A stretch of 37,090 bases of DNA, from positions 1 to 37,090 of the forward strand of contig JAITLV010000303.1 of NCBI GenBank assembly GCA_031277685.1, in the 5' to 3' direction. The notes under the pieces were generated by a model. It searched no databases. It was given only the letters and a program-made list of their open reading frames with translations, and had not been told where the DNA came from. The translations under genes were made by a program, and so were the position numbers. This document shows, piece by piece, positions 23,727-31,826 of this stretch. Source of the stretch: Sphingobacterium sp. GTDB taxonomy: Bacteria; Bacteroidota; Bacteroidia; Sphingobacteriales; Sphingobacteriaceae. Every line of letters begins with the position of its first letter. The first letter of the stretch is position 1.

Positions 23727-26700
23727 GAACAGTTGTAATAGGGCTGATCTTTATACTGTTCCAGCTGAACGGTATGGCCCAGATAAAAACCCTCCTGATA
23801 AAAGGAAAAGCCACAAACACAGCTAATAAAGGAATTTCCCATGCTACCGTCAGAGCTGTCCTTTCCGGAAAAAATTTCAGGACTGATGGAAATGGATATT
23901 TCCAGCTTAACCTTGCGCATGCCGATACGCTCGCCATTTCGGCGCTGGGGTATAAGACCCGTAAAATAGCAATAAACAGAGACGGTCAGGATCTCATCAT
24001 CCGGCTGGATACCCTGCAGCGCCTACTGGAAGAAATACAGGTCAATACAGGCTATCAGACCGTTTCGGCAAACCGGATAAACGGATCTGTGACGGTCCTC
24101 GATGAGAAAGACCTGAACCTTCAGGTAAGCCCCAATATCCTGGAACGGCTGGACGGGATCACAAACGGACTGACTTTTCAGGTGGGCAGGGAAAACCCGT
24201 ATGGTCCGCAGAATAAAACCAATATCACGGTCCGTGGATACAGTACCATCAACGGACCGCTCGATCCGCTTATTGTGCTGGACAACTTTGTCTATGAAGG
24301 GAAGATTGAAAATATCAACCCCGGTGACATCCAGTCGGTCACTGTTTTAAAAGATGCCGAGGCGACTTCGATCTATGGCGCCCGGGGCGGCAACGGGGTC
24401 ATTGTACTGACGACAAAAAAGGCGAAAGCAGGAGAACCGCTCCGTATAGAAGCGAATGCTAATACAACCATAGCTGAAAAACCCGACCTCTTTTCCCTGC
24501 CGCAGATGAGCAGTGCGGACTATATCGCGGTAGAGGAGTTTCTGTTCGAAAATAAGTACTTTGACCGTGACCTCAGCAGGACGACATTCCCGCCCATCAC
24601 GCCAATTGTACATCTGCTCGCTAAGAAACGCAGCGGCCAGATAACGGAGGAGGAGTATGCTGCCCAGCGGGCTTTTCTGGAAAAAGCTGATTTCAGAAAG
24701 GACTATACTGATTATTTTTACAAAAATGCCGTTACCAGCCAGTATAACCTGGGGATCACCGGCAGTGGGAAGGGGATGAACTATGCATTCAGCGCCGGGC
24801 ATAACGACAGCAGGGATAACTATGGGCAGCGCGGCGGGAAGGATAATCTCAGGTTCTCGCTGGGTATGCAATTAAATGAGCGGGTGAAGCTCTCATTATC
24901 GACTATGTATACCAATAGCCGGAATAACAATAGGCAGATCCCGACCTTCGCACAGCTGAGCCGGATAGGGGGGCGCCAGTCTGTGCCCTATATGTCGCTG
25001 TTTGACCAGCAGGGAAGCGAAAATGCTTTTTACCGGGATTACAGTCCCATTCTTATCGATACGGTCGGAAAGGGGCGCCTGTTGGACTGGCATTACTATC
25101 CTTACTCAGATCCGCAGTATACCGACCTGCGGTCACGGCTGTCCGAGCTTCTGGGAAATGCGGCAATAGAGGTCAAGATCCTAGAAGGCCTGAACCTTGC
25201 GGCCTACTACCAGCTCCAGCGGCAGGATATCGGGAATGAAAACCTGTACGGAGAGCAGAGTTACTACACGCGAGGTTATATCAACAAGTTTTCAGAGATC
25301 AATAGACAAGACGGCACAGTGACCTACAGGTTTCCAAAAGGGGATATCCTGGCCAGGTCCATCGCCCATGTGGGCTCCCAGTCCTTCAGGGCGCAGCTGA
25401 ACCTCAATAAAACCTATGGCTCGCACCGTATCGTGGCCATGGCGGGGATGGAGGCCCGTGAATCCAGCAGTGGTGGTGAGTCCTGGACTCATGCAGGGTA
25501 CAGAAAGGATCCGCTAGGCTACCTTCCGGTGGATTTTGTCAATGTCTACCGTACCCTACCGCTCAGTGGCTACGAGTATATGCCGGGTGCGCCGGTGGTG
25601 GAGCCTTCCCTGATAGGTAGGTTCACCAGTATCTACGGGAATTTTAACTACAGGTACCGGGACCGGTATTCGCTGAGCGGGAGCATGCGTCGGGACGGAT
25701 CCAATATCTATGGCGTCAGTACCAACGATAAGTGGAAACCCTTATGGTCGGTCGGTGTGGGCTACGATATCACCAAAGAAGATTTTTTCCGGTCCACAGC
25801 GGTTGACCGGCTCCGGCTGAAGGCAACCTACGGCTATAGCGGCAATGTTGACCTTAGCCGGTCAGCACTGCCGGTAGCGACATTCGGCAATAACCCGGCG
25901 GATGTGGGCGGACTGCCAAGCGCGGTGATCAATGCGCTGAACAATCCATCCCTGCGCTGGGAGCAGATCCGGCAGGTAAACTTTGGGCTCGACTTTGCCC
26001 TGAGCCGCTGGGGGATCAGCGGGAGCATGGAATATTACCGGAAAGACGGTACCGATCTCTATGGTCCCAGTGACTTTGATTATACCACGGCAGGAGGCTT
26101 TCAGACCATCGTTATGAACGTGGCATCCATGAAGGGTAATGGAGTGGACCTGCTATTGAAATACGTCCTGGACAAAGGGAATTTCAGCTGGAGCAATACA
26201 CTGATCTACAATTACAATCAGAGCAGGACAAGCAGCTATTATGGCCCTTCACGCAAAAGCCCATTGGCCCGTCTGGTCGTGCAGGGCGGCAAGATGATCA
26301 CCCCTGTCGAGGGCTATCCCCTGTATTCCCTGGCTGCATACAGATGGGGCGGGCTGGATGCCAGCGGTAACCCGCAGGGATACCTGAACGGGGAGCTGTC
26401 GACAAACTATAGTGCCATGAGCAATATTGCCAGCGATGGGCAGGGCAGTATGGAAACCATCCGGTTTCTGGGATCCGCCATTCCGACAAGTTTCGGCTCC
26501 TGGCAGCAGGAATTCCGCTCCAAAGGCCTGTCGCTCTCTTTTGCGCTGACCTATAAAGCCGGTTATTATTTCAGGAAACCTTCCATCAATTATTCATCAC
26601 TGATCAATTTTGGAATCGGGCATCCGGACTACGCGGACAGATGGCAGCAACCGGGAGATGATACCGAGGTGCCTGCATTTGAGTATCCACTAAAAATGCA

Positions 26701-26953
26701 GGGCCGGGATAATTTCTATATGGCCAGTGAGGTCCTTGCCCGAAATGCAAGCCATGTGCGGTTAAAGTTTGTGAACATCGCTTATGACCTCAGGGGGATC
26801 AGTAAGCTCCGCTATCTGAGCAATGCTTCGCTCTACCTCAATGTCAACAATGTTGCCCTGCTCTGGACGGCCAACAAAGAAGGACTGGATCCTGATTACA
26901 GTGGTATTCCTCCGCAGCGCATGTGGTCCGTTGGTTTTCGTACATCATTTTAA
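23723..26953 (+). CDS. SusC/RagA-family TonB-linked outer-membrane transporter
   Basis: From ATG 23723 the protein has 1076 residues, normal for SusC. It has a signal peptide (MRTVVIGLIFILFQLNGMAQ), a carboxypeptidase-like domain (about 25-95), and a plug (about 110-230) with NITVRGYSTINGPLDPLIVL and SVTVLKDAEATSIYGARGGN. The 22-strand-type barrel ends in a Phe (SVGFRTSF). No STN/secretin-like domain precedes the carboxypeptidase-like domain, so signalling to an anti-sigma factor is not expected by the usual route. It should import oligosaccharide or peptide substrate with the SusD partner encoded next. The substrate is unknown. Confidence 0.95.
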   Translation: MRTVVIGLIFILFQLNGMAQIKTLLIKGKATNTANKGISHATVRAVLSGKNFRTDGNGYFQLNLAHADTLAISALGYKTRKIAINRDGQDLIIRLDTLQRLLEEIQVNTGYQTVSANRINGSVTVLDEKDLNLQVSPNILERLDGITNGLTFQVGRENPYGPQNKTNITVRGYSTINGPLDPLIVLDNFVYEGKIENINPGDIQSVTVLKDAEATSIYGARGGNGVIVLTTKKAKAGEPLRIEANANTTIAEKPDLFSLPQMSSADYIAVEEFLFENKYFDRDLSRTTFPPITPIVHLLAKKRSGQITEEEYAAQRAFLEKADFRKDYTDYFYKNAVTSQYNLGITGSGKGMNYAFSAGHNDSRDNYGQRGGKDNLRFSLGMQLNERVKLSLSTMYTNSRNNNRQIPTFAQLSRIGGRQSVPYMSLFDQQGSENAFYRDYSPILIDTVGKGRLLDWHYYPYSDPQYTDLRSRLSELLGNAAIEVKILEGLNLAAYYQLQRQDIGNENLYGEQSYYTRGYINKFSEINRQDGTVTYRFPKGDILARSIAHVGSQSFRAQLNLNKTYGSHRIVAMAGMEARESSSGGESWTHAGYRKDPLGYLPVDFVNVYRTLPLSGYEYMPGAPVVEPSLIGRFTSIYGNFNYRYRDRYSLSGSMRRDGSNIYGVSTNDKWKPLWSVGVGYDITKEDFFRSTAVDRLRLKATYGYSGNVDLSRSALPVATFGNNPADVGGLPSAVINALNNPSLRWEQIRQVNFGLDFALSRWGISGSMEYYRKDGTDLYGPSDFDYTTAGGFQTIVMNVASMKGNGVDLLLKYVLDKGNFSWSNTLIYNYNQSRTSSYYGPSRKSPLARLVVQGGKMITPVEGYPLYSLAAYRWGGLDASGNPQGYLNGELSTNYSAMSNIASDGQGSMETIRFLGSAIPTSFGSWQQEFRSKGLSLSFALTYKAGYYFRKPSINYSSLINFGIGHPDYADRWQQPGDDTEVPAFEYPLKMQGRDNFYMASEVLARNASHVRLKFVNIAYDLRGISKLRYLSNASLYLNVNNVALLWTANKEGLDPDYSGIPPQRMWSVGFRTSF

Positions 26954-26964
26954 TCACAGTCAAG

Positions 26965-28302
26965 ATGAAAATAACACTAATCATCCTATTATGCCTTTTT
27001 ACATCCTGTGATAAGTTTCTGGATGAAAAAAGCAGTAATAAACTGGCGGTTCCGGTCAGTATTTCTGACCTGCAGGCCCTGCTGGACAATCAGGCAATGA
27101 TCAATGACAAGCGTACCCCAGCTTTTTTGCAGGCAAGCGCAGATGACTATTTTTTGCCCGGAAATATATTTAACAGCCTAGCAGCAGAGGAAAAGCTGCT
27201 CTATACCTGGAAACCCTTTGATTATTATTATGGTAATGACTGGTCTGCCGCTTATCAGGTGGTATATACCGCTAATTACTGCTTGGAGCGGCTGGAGAAA
27301 ATCCCGAAGACAGCGGAGAATAGGGCATCCTGGGACAACGTCTATGGTTCGGCCCGGTTTCTGAAAGCTTATTGTTACCTTGGTTTGCTCTGGGCTTTTT
27401 CAAAAGAATATGATCCCGATGGCAAAAATGACAGCAGGGGTATCGTGCTGAGAAATAGTTCCGATTTTAATGTGCCAAGTGTATTTTATTCTGTTGGAGA
27501 GAGCTATGCAGAGGTTATCGGGCTGGCAGAGGACTGCCTGCAGTACCTGCCGGAAAAGCCACTCGTTAAAGCGCGACCTTCCGTGCCTGCAGCCCATTCG
27601 CTACTCGCCAGAGCACTGCTTTCCATGGGGAAATATGGGCAGGCGCTGATCCATTCGGAGAAAGCACTCCTGATCGATAAGGCTCTGATCAATTTCAATA
27701 ACCCGGCAGATGGAATAGCAATAAACTCCGAAACACCATTTGGGAAGTTTACAAAGGAAACCATCTTTTATTCGGAAATGAGCCAGAACTTTAACATATT
27801 TCACCCGGGAAGAGCATTTGCGGATACGGCGCTGATGGGACTCTTTGAGGCCGGAGATCTGAGGCTAAAGGTCTACTACCAGTCTGATGGAGGGTATTAT
27901 AAGTTCAAGGGCACGCATTCGAATACCGTAAGTTCGCTCTTTTCAGGACTCACGACCGCCGAGATGTATCTTATCAGCGCGGAATGCTATGCCCGGGTCG
28001 GTAATCTGGCAGAGGGCGTCCGGTATTTAAATACGTTTCGGAAGAGCCGATGGGATGCTTCCACTGCATATCAGGATATCCCTGCCGATAGTAAGGAGAA
28101 AATATTGGGCAATGTACTCGATGAACGCAGGAGGGAACTAGCGATGCGTGGGATCCGCTGGTCCGATATCAAGCGGCTCAACCGGGAGGGGTATGGCATC
28201 ACGCTGAAACGTGTGCTGGGAGATGAAACCATAGTTTTGCAGCCCGGCAGTGACTCCTATATGTTACCGCTGCCCAAAGACCTGGAGAAATTTTTTGAGT
28301 GA
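26965..28302 (+). CDS. SusD/RagB-family nutrient-binding lipoprotein
   Basis: From ATG 26965 the protein has 445 residues and starts MKITLIILLCLFTSC, a lipoprotein signal, followed by DKFLDEKSSNKLAVP, the typical SusD opening. TPR-like helices (ANYCLERLEKIPKTAE; AHSLLARALLSMGKYGQALI) and the C-terminal RRELAMRGIRWSDIKRLN and PLPKDLEKF motifs confirm the family. It forms the lid over the SusC barrel on the cell surface. The gene starts 11 nt after SusC and ends before a strong terminator. An upstream in-frame ATG at 26923 is rejected because it precedes the signal peptide. Confidence 0.95.
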   Translation: MKITLIILLCLFTSCDKFLDEKSSNKLAVPVSISDLQALLDNQAMINDKRTPAFLQASADDYFLPGNIFNSLAAEEKLLYTWKPFDYYYGNDWSAAYQVVYTANYCLERLEKIPKTAENRASWDNVYGSARFLKAYCYLGLLWAFSKEYDPDGKNDSRGIVLRNSSDFNVPSVFYSVGESYAEVIGLAEDCLQYLPEKPLVKARPSVPAAHSLLARALLSMGKYGQALIHSEKALLIDKALINFNNPADGIAINSETPFGKFTKETIFYSEMSQNFNIFHPGRAFADTALMGLFEAGDLRLKVYYQSDGGYYKFKGTHSNTVSSLFSGLTTAEMYLISAECYARVGNLAEGVRYLNTFRKSRWDASTAYQDIPADSKEKILGNVLDERRRELAMRGIRWSDIKRLNREGYGITLKRVLGDETIVLQPGSDSYMLPLPKDLEKFFE

Positions 28303-28311
28303 TCTAAAAGC

Positions 28312-28345
28312 AACAGTCCCTGGCCATTTGTCCAGGGACTGTTTT
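28312..28345 (+). terminator. Terminator of the TlpA/SusC/SusD operon
   Basis: A perfect 12-bp stem (AACAGTCCCTGG and CCAGGGACTGTT, 8-nt loop) ending in a T run lies 9 nt after the SusD stop. Confidence 0.85.
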
Positions 28346-28382
28346 AAAACCTTTGAATAAATACTTATCACATGAAAATCAT

Positions 28383-28778
28383 TTAATTCAAGGGGCGATT
28401 TACCGGATCAGAATATCCTGTGGAAGATGATCCTGTGATCACACGGTACTGGCCGGAGGAAAGATGCTCCTGGCTTTCAATGGATACCTTTGCGGGATCC
28501 AGTTCTGTTCCGCCGTTCATGGTGTTTGTAAGGGGCACTTTGATTGAACAGGCTTTATCCTGGGCCAGGCTATTGCTACATGGACTTCCGGGTTCCCAGT
28601 TTGCGGGATTTTCTACGGAACTCTGTTCGTATGGCGTATCGCCAGCCCCGGGCGTGTAAATAAACGTTACCTCACTTTGGGTAGCGCGGTCAATCAATTT
28701 GAACGAACTGAACCCGATAATTGCAGCGCCGGCTACCAATGCCATCGCATGCTTTTTGATGAAAGATATTGCTTTCAT
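28383..28778 (-). CDS. Small exported protein, DUF6520-like
   Basis: From ATG 28778 the product has 131 residues and starts with an export signal (KHAMALVAGAAIIGFSSFKL). The mature part has NWEPGSPCSNSLAQDKACSI with two cysteines, which resembles the DUF6520 group of small secreted Bacteroidota proteins; the resemblance is from memory and not firm. The function is unknown. It lies downstream of another small gene on the same strand and may share its transcript. An in-frame upstream ATG at 28850 would put 24 residues before the signal peptide and is not used. Confidence 0.6.
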   Translation of the reverse strand: MKAISFIKKHAMALVAGAAIIGFSSFKLIDRATQSEVTFIYTPGAGDTPYEQSSVENPANWEPGSPCSNSLAQDKACSIKVPLTNTMNGGTELDPAKVSIESQEHLSSGQYRVITGSSSTGYSDPVNRPLN

Positions 28779-28856
28779 TTTTTGGCCTTTTTTATAGTGG
28801 CAAAAAAAGATTACCTCAAAAAACTCTATGTTAATTTTTTTGACCGGCACGTTGCT

Positions 28857-29186
28857 TTAACGGGGTGCACCGGTCTGCCCTGTGCCCCGGGATCTCTTTT
28901 TACGGGGTTGTCCTTCACGTATCATAATTTGTGCTGTTACCGGCCAGGCCGGGAAGAGGGCAAACCGCATTTTAAATTTTTTGACGCGCTCCAGCATGAT
29001 CGTATAGACCGGAACGCATATCACCTGAGGTCTGGTTAAAAATAAAATGACCTGCTCTTTTAATCGCTTAAACCCAGCCATGGGGGCAGTTGGGCTAGTC
29101 AAGTACCACCCCAGTATGGATAGCAGCAATAACAGCGGGTTGACGCGGATACTTATGACGGTGATATGTGAAGCTGTTGTTTTCAT
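28857..29186 (-). CDS. Small uncharacterised membrane or secreted protein
   Basis: The 109-residue product has a hydrophobic segment near its N-terminus (NPLLLLLSILGWYLTSPTAP), possible hydrophobic patches after it (VILFLTRPQVICVPVYTIML), and a strongly basic C-terminus (RKKRSRGTG). I recognise no family. It is located 78 nt upstream of the DUF6520-like gene. The pattern would fit a one- or two-pass membrane protein. Coding status is moderately sure only, since no homology anchor is seen. Confidence 0.4.
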   Translation of the reverse strand: MKTTASHITVISIRVNPLLLLLSILGWYLTSPTAPMAGFKRLKEQVILFLTRPQVICVPVYTIMLERVKKFKMRFALFPAWPVTAQIMIREGQPRKKRSRGTGQTGAPR

Positions 29187-29442
29187 TTTTTATGCAGTAT
29201 AATTTCAGGTCATATTTTTTAATACAACTATTTGTAAATCAGATATTTAATTTGTTTATTCGGTTTTGTGTTTGTATCTTAGTTTTACCAATTCAATTTT
29301 TCATTCCTGTTTATATATAGCTACCATAAGGCGGCTAAATGTACAGCCGGTAAATAGATTTATTTTATAACTATCTGTTTATTAGGGTTATATTTTTCTT
29401 GTTGAGCTATATAAAGCCTTTGTTATACTTAAATGATGAGCT

Positions 29443-29972
29443 ATGGGGGAAGAACCTTTTGAAATTTTAGTGAAAGAGCCCGAACGGGGCTGCGGCTTAT
29501 TATGGCCAGACATGGTAGCCAGCTAAAAAAGCGTATCAAAAACTTTATTCACAATGATGATGAACTTGTCAAAGATGCGGTTTCTGAAACATTGATTGTA
29601 TTGTTTGTACAGCGGGAGAAGATTGTCGGGCATAAAGACCCCTTTGTATGGATGATGGTCATCGCAAAAAATATTTCCCTGAAAATGCTCCGACAGGAAA
29701 AGAAGGACCGTAAGATAGCGCTGGACGAGCTCCGAACCATACCCCATAGCCAAGACATTGAAGCTGATCTACACTATCAAGAAATGCTGGAAGCAGTCCT
29801 GTCAAAAGCGGAACAGCTCACACCGATGGAAAAGAAAGTTTTGATAGACTCGAAAGTGCATGGGCTGGATAACAGGGAACTGGAGATCCGTCATGACCTG
29901 CGGCCACAGCGGGTGAGGAACCTGCTGAGTACGGCACTTGCCAAAATCCGGCGGCTTCTGAAGGGTAATTAA
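29443..29972 (+). CDS. ECF-type sigma factor, frameshifted near the N-terminus
   Basis: From 29502 an intact frame encodes 156 residues with sigma-2 features (KKRIKNFIHNDDELVKDAVS, ETLIVLF, DPFVWMMVIAKNISLKMLRQ) and sigma-4 (LTPMEKKVLIDSKVHGLDNR, then LRPQRVRNLLSTALAKIRRLL). The first helix of sigma-2 is missing from it but is encoded in another frame from ATG 29443: MGEEPFEILVKEPERG, then a -1 shift near 29488, then LRLIMARHGSQL. The 59-nt distance between the two starts shows that one base is missing. Without it the protein starts at the internal ATG and lacks the usual N-terminal helix. A FecR-type gene follows 102 nt after the stop, the usual pair. Confidence 0.72.
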
Positions 29973-29980
29973 AGTGGGTA

Positions 29981-30075
29981 TAATTTAATATAGATTAAAA
30001 TTGACGAAAAGATAAGTTGTACTTATCTATAGCAAGTTCTGGTATTAATTGAATATAGATTAGAATTGAAGAAAA
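29981..30075 (+). repeat. Imperfect 30-nt direct repeat between sigma and FecR genes
   Basis: Copies at 29981-30010 and 30046-30075 agree at 27 of 30 positions. Between them is a perfect 7-bp hairpin (GATAAGT, TGT, ACTTATC; 30011-30027). The second copy runs up to the FecR start, so the segment may be a small duplication or a regulatory leader. Confidence 0.6.
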
Positions 30076-31370
30076 TGGAACGCGATACTATAAAAGTTCA
30101 AGAGCTGATCAAAAAACAGCTGCTAGAAATAATCAGCGCCGAAGAAGAGGCTGAGCTGCACGAGAAAAGGTTAGGTTTTACCGAAGATGAATACGACCTC
30201 ATGGTCATTGAGGCACTCAGGAAGCTTGAAGGTCAGCTGCCCAAATATTCGCTTGAAGACTGGACACCTGATTACGGGGAAATAAAACGTAGGGGGGAAG
30301 CTATACGAAGAAAAGAACAAATAGAACGGTACAGCAAAGTTGGGTATGCAGCAGCCTTGCTGCTATTTATAGGAGCTGTATTGTTATACTTATTTTATCC
30401 ACATAAAAAAGAGGATAGCATGCTGCATCTGGTGGGGCAATGCATTGGCGTCGAAGATGACACAGAGATACCTTTAATAGAGTCTTCCTGTCTCCTGTTA
30501 GCTGCTGACTCTACATGGATAAGGATTGAGCAAGATACCTTTGGCAAAATAGTTCAGTTTGGCGAACTGGCTGTCACCCGTACGAGGGAGGGATTATTGC
30601 GTATCCAAAGAAAACCAGTAGAAAACAGTGTTACATCCAGTCTAAAAAATCTGGAAATCTATACCGCTCCACGCCAGCAATGTGTCGTTGAACTGGAGGA
30701 TGGTACAAGGATACGGATGAATGCACAGTCCAGGTTGAGCTATCCGCTGCGAAAAAAAGATTCGACAGTGGTATATATACGGGGAGAGGCCTATGTTGAT
30801 GCTAATAACCGTCAAAAGAGTGTTCCTTTGGTTATTGCTACGGAAAAAGGTAAGATAGCGGCCGGTCGTGCTGACTTTTTGATCCGGTCAGACAAAAATG
30901 AGACCAAGACCATGCTCAATGCCGGAAAATTAACTCAGTATTCTTATCTTCTGGACAAGATGCAGACTTTAGTATCGCCGGGTGACTTCGGATTTGTTGG
31001 ATCTAAATATGTAGGCAAAAATCAGCCTCCCCGTGATACAATGAGCTATGTGGCGAACCAGGATTTCAAAGAAGCTAAGATGTGGACCCGTAAAATCCGT
31101 GTGTATAGAAATATGCCCCTACGTGCTTTTGTGGATGAGATGAGCCGCTGGGAGGGATTTACGATCAAAAGATGGGAGTGTATCCCAAAGGACAAGCAGA
31201 TTTCGGTGGCGATCTGTTATCAGAGCGGTCGTGAAGTAGTATATGGCGCCATCCGTCAGGCAGGTGTGCTGCTGCATGAGGAAAAAGGGATGGTCAGCTT
31301 CTGTCCCGAGGATAAGCACGATAGAGTAGCCATGGGGCTATTAGATGATAAAAACAGGAAATTAAAATAA
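30075..31370 (+). CDS. FecR-family anti-sigma factor
   Basis: From ATG 30075 the protein has 431 residues. The cytoplasmic N-terminus (about 1-90) includes the anti-sigma region with WTPDYGEIKRRGEAI. A single transmembrane helix follows (VGYAAALLLFIGAVLLYLFY, about 91-110). The periplasmic FecR domain (about 190-290) contains APRQQCVVELEDGTRIRMNA and YIRGEAYVDANN. The C-terminal DUF4974-like part has YRNMPLRAFVDEMSRWEG. It should hold the ECF sigma factor encoded upstream until a signal arrives from an outer-membrane receptor. The SusC in this window has no signalling domain, so the receptor may be elsewhere. The TTG at 30066 is not needed as start. Confidence 0.88.
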   Translation: MERDTIKVQELIKKQLLEIISAEEEAELHEKRLGFTEDEYDLMVIEALRKLEGQLPKYSLEDWTPDYGEIKRRGEAIRRKEQIERYSKVGYAAALLLFIGAVLLYLFYPHKKEDSMLHLVGQCIGVEDDTEIPLIESSCLLLAADSTWIRIEQDTFGKIVQFGELAVTRTREGLLRIQRKPVENSVTSSLKNLEIYTAPRQQCVVELEDGTRIRMNAQSRLSYPLRKKDSTVVYIRGEAYVDANNRQKSVPLVIATEKGKIAAGRADFLIRSDKNETKTMLNAGKLTQYSYLLDKMQTLVSPGDFGFVGSKYVGKNQPPRDTMSYVANQDFKEAKMWTRKIRVYRNMPLRAFVDEMSRWEGFTIKRWECIPKDKQISVAICYQSGREVVYGAIRQAGVLLHEEKGMVSFCPEDKHDRVAMGLLDDKNRKLK

Positions 31371-31471
31371 GAATATGGAGTATAGCGGGAAGGGGTGGTC
31401 TAGCTTCGGGCTTCGGCAGGCAGAGCCCTTATTCAGGTAAGCACTGTGTTTGGATCTAAATAAGACACAAG

Positions 31472-31669
31472 AAGCGTAGATGAAGTATGGATAAAGCATC
31501 AATAAAGCGTTAACCAAGCGTAGATAGTGCGTTATAAGTGCGTCAATAGTGCACTATTGACGCACTTATAACACATTTAGCCTCTTTTGGGACAGTACAT
31601 GGCGCAATGGCACTGTGACATGCATTAATAATAGCTTAGCTATGCTTGGGCTACGCTTTACTATTACTT
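31472..31669. repeat. Array of 11-nt repeats arranged as a large inverted repeat
   Basis: From 31472 the plus strand divides into consecutive 11-nt units: AAGCGTAGATG, AAGTATGGATA, AAGCATCAATA, AAGCGTTAACC, AAGCGTAGATA, GTGCGTTATAA, GTGCGTCAATA. From 31626 to 31669 the minus strand gives units of the same type, AAGTAATAGTA, AAGCGTAGCCC, AAGCATAGCTA, AGCTATTATTA. The two arms face each other around the palindrome and about 50 nt of other sequence. The exact 11-nt period, close to one DNA turn, is visible by counting. It is not coding, since 11 is not a multiple of 3. Confidence 0.75.
31531..31572. repeat. 42-bp perfect palindrome
   Basis: The left arm 31531-31551 and right arm 31552-31572 are exact reverse complements with no loop. 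The centre is AATAGTGCACTATT. It is formed by the last two 11-nt units and their mirror copies. It lacks a T tract, so it is not a normal terminator. Confidence 0.9.
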
Positions 31670-31826
31670 TAGCCTGACCGACTACAGGAACATGTAAAGA
31701 ATTAGTTGCTTAGGAAGAAAAGGTGATAGAAATGACTTTTCTTGAAGGCTATAATGGTAGCTTTGCACTCAATTTCAGTGCGTGATCAACAGCATTGATG
31801 ATATATTTACACTAATACTATTTTTT

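Larger units (their letters stand above)
31371..31826. other. Intergenic region with a repeat array
   Basis: No gene is supported here. The region contains the 11-nt repeat array and palindrome listed separately, and a GC-rich piece at 31390-31430. No promoter with both boxes was found before the PCMD gene. Confidence 0.5.

Noticed and set aside
29435..29501. Programmed -1 ribosomal frameshift in the sigma factor gene
   Set aside because: No X-XXY-YYZ slippery heptamer or clear downstream structure was found; a mutation or sequence error is simpler.
31531..31572. 42-bp palindrome as a plain transcription terminator for fecR
   Set aside because: There is no loop and no T tract, it is 160 nt after the gene, and it is part of the 11-nt repeat array.
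31472..31669. CRISPR array
   Set aside because: Units are 11 nt, contiguous without spacers, and reverse orientation in the middle; no cas gene is present.
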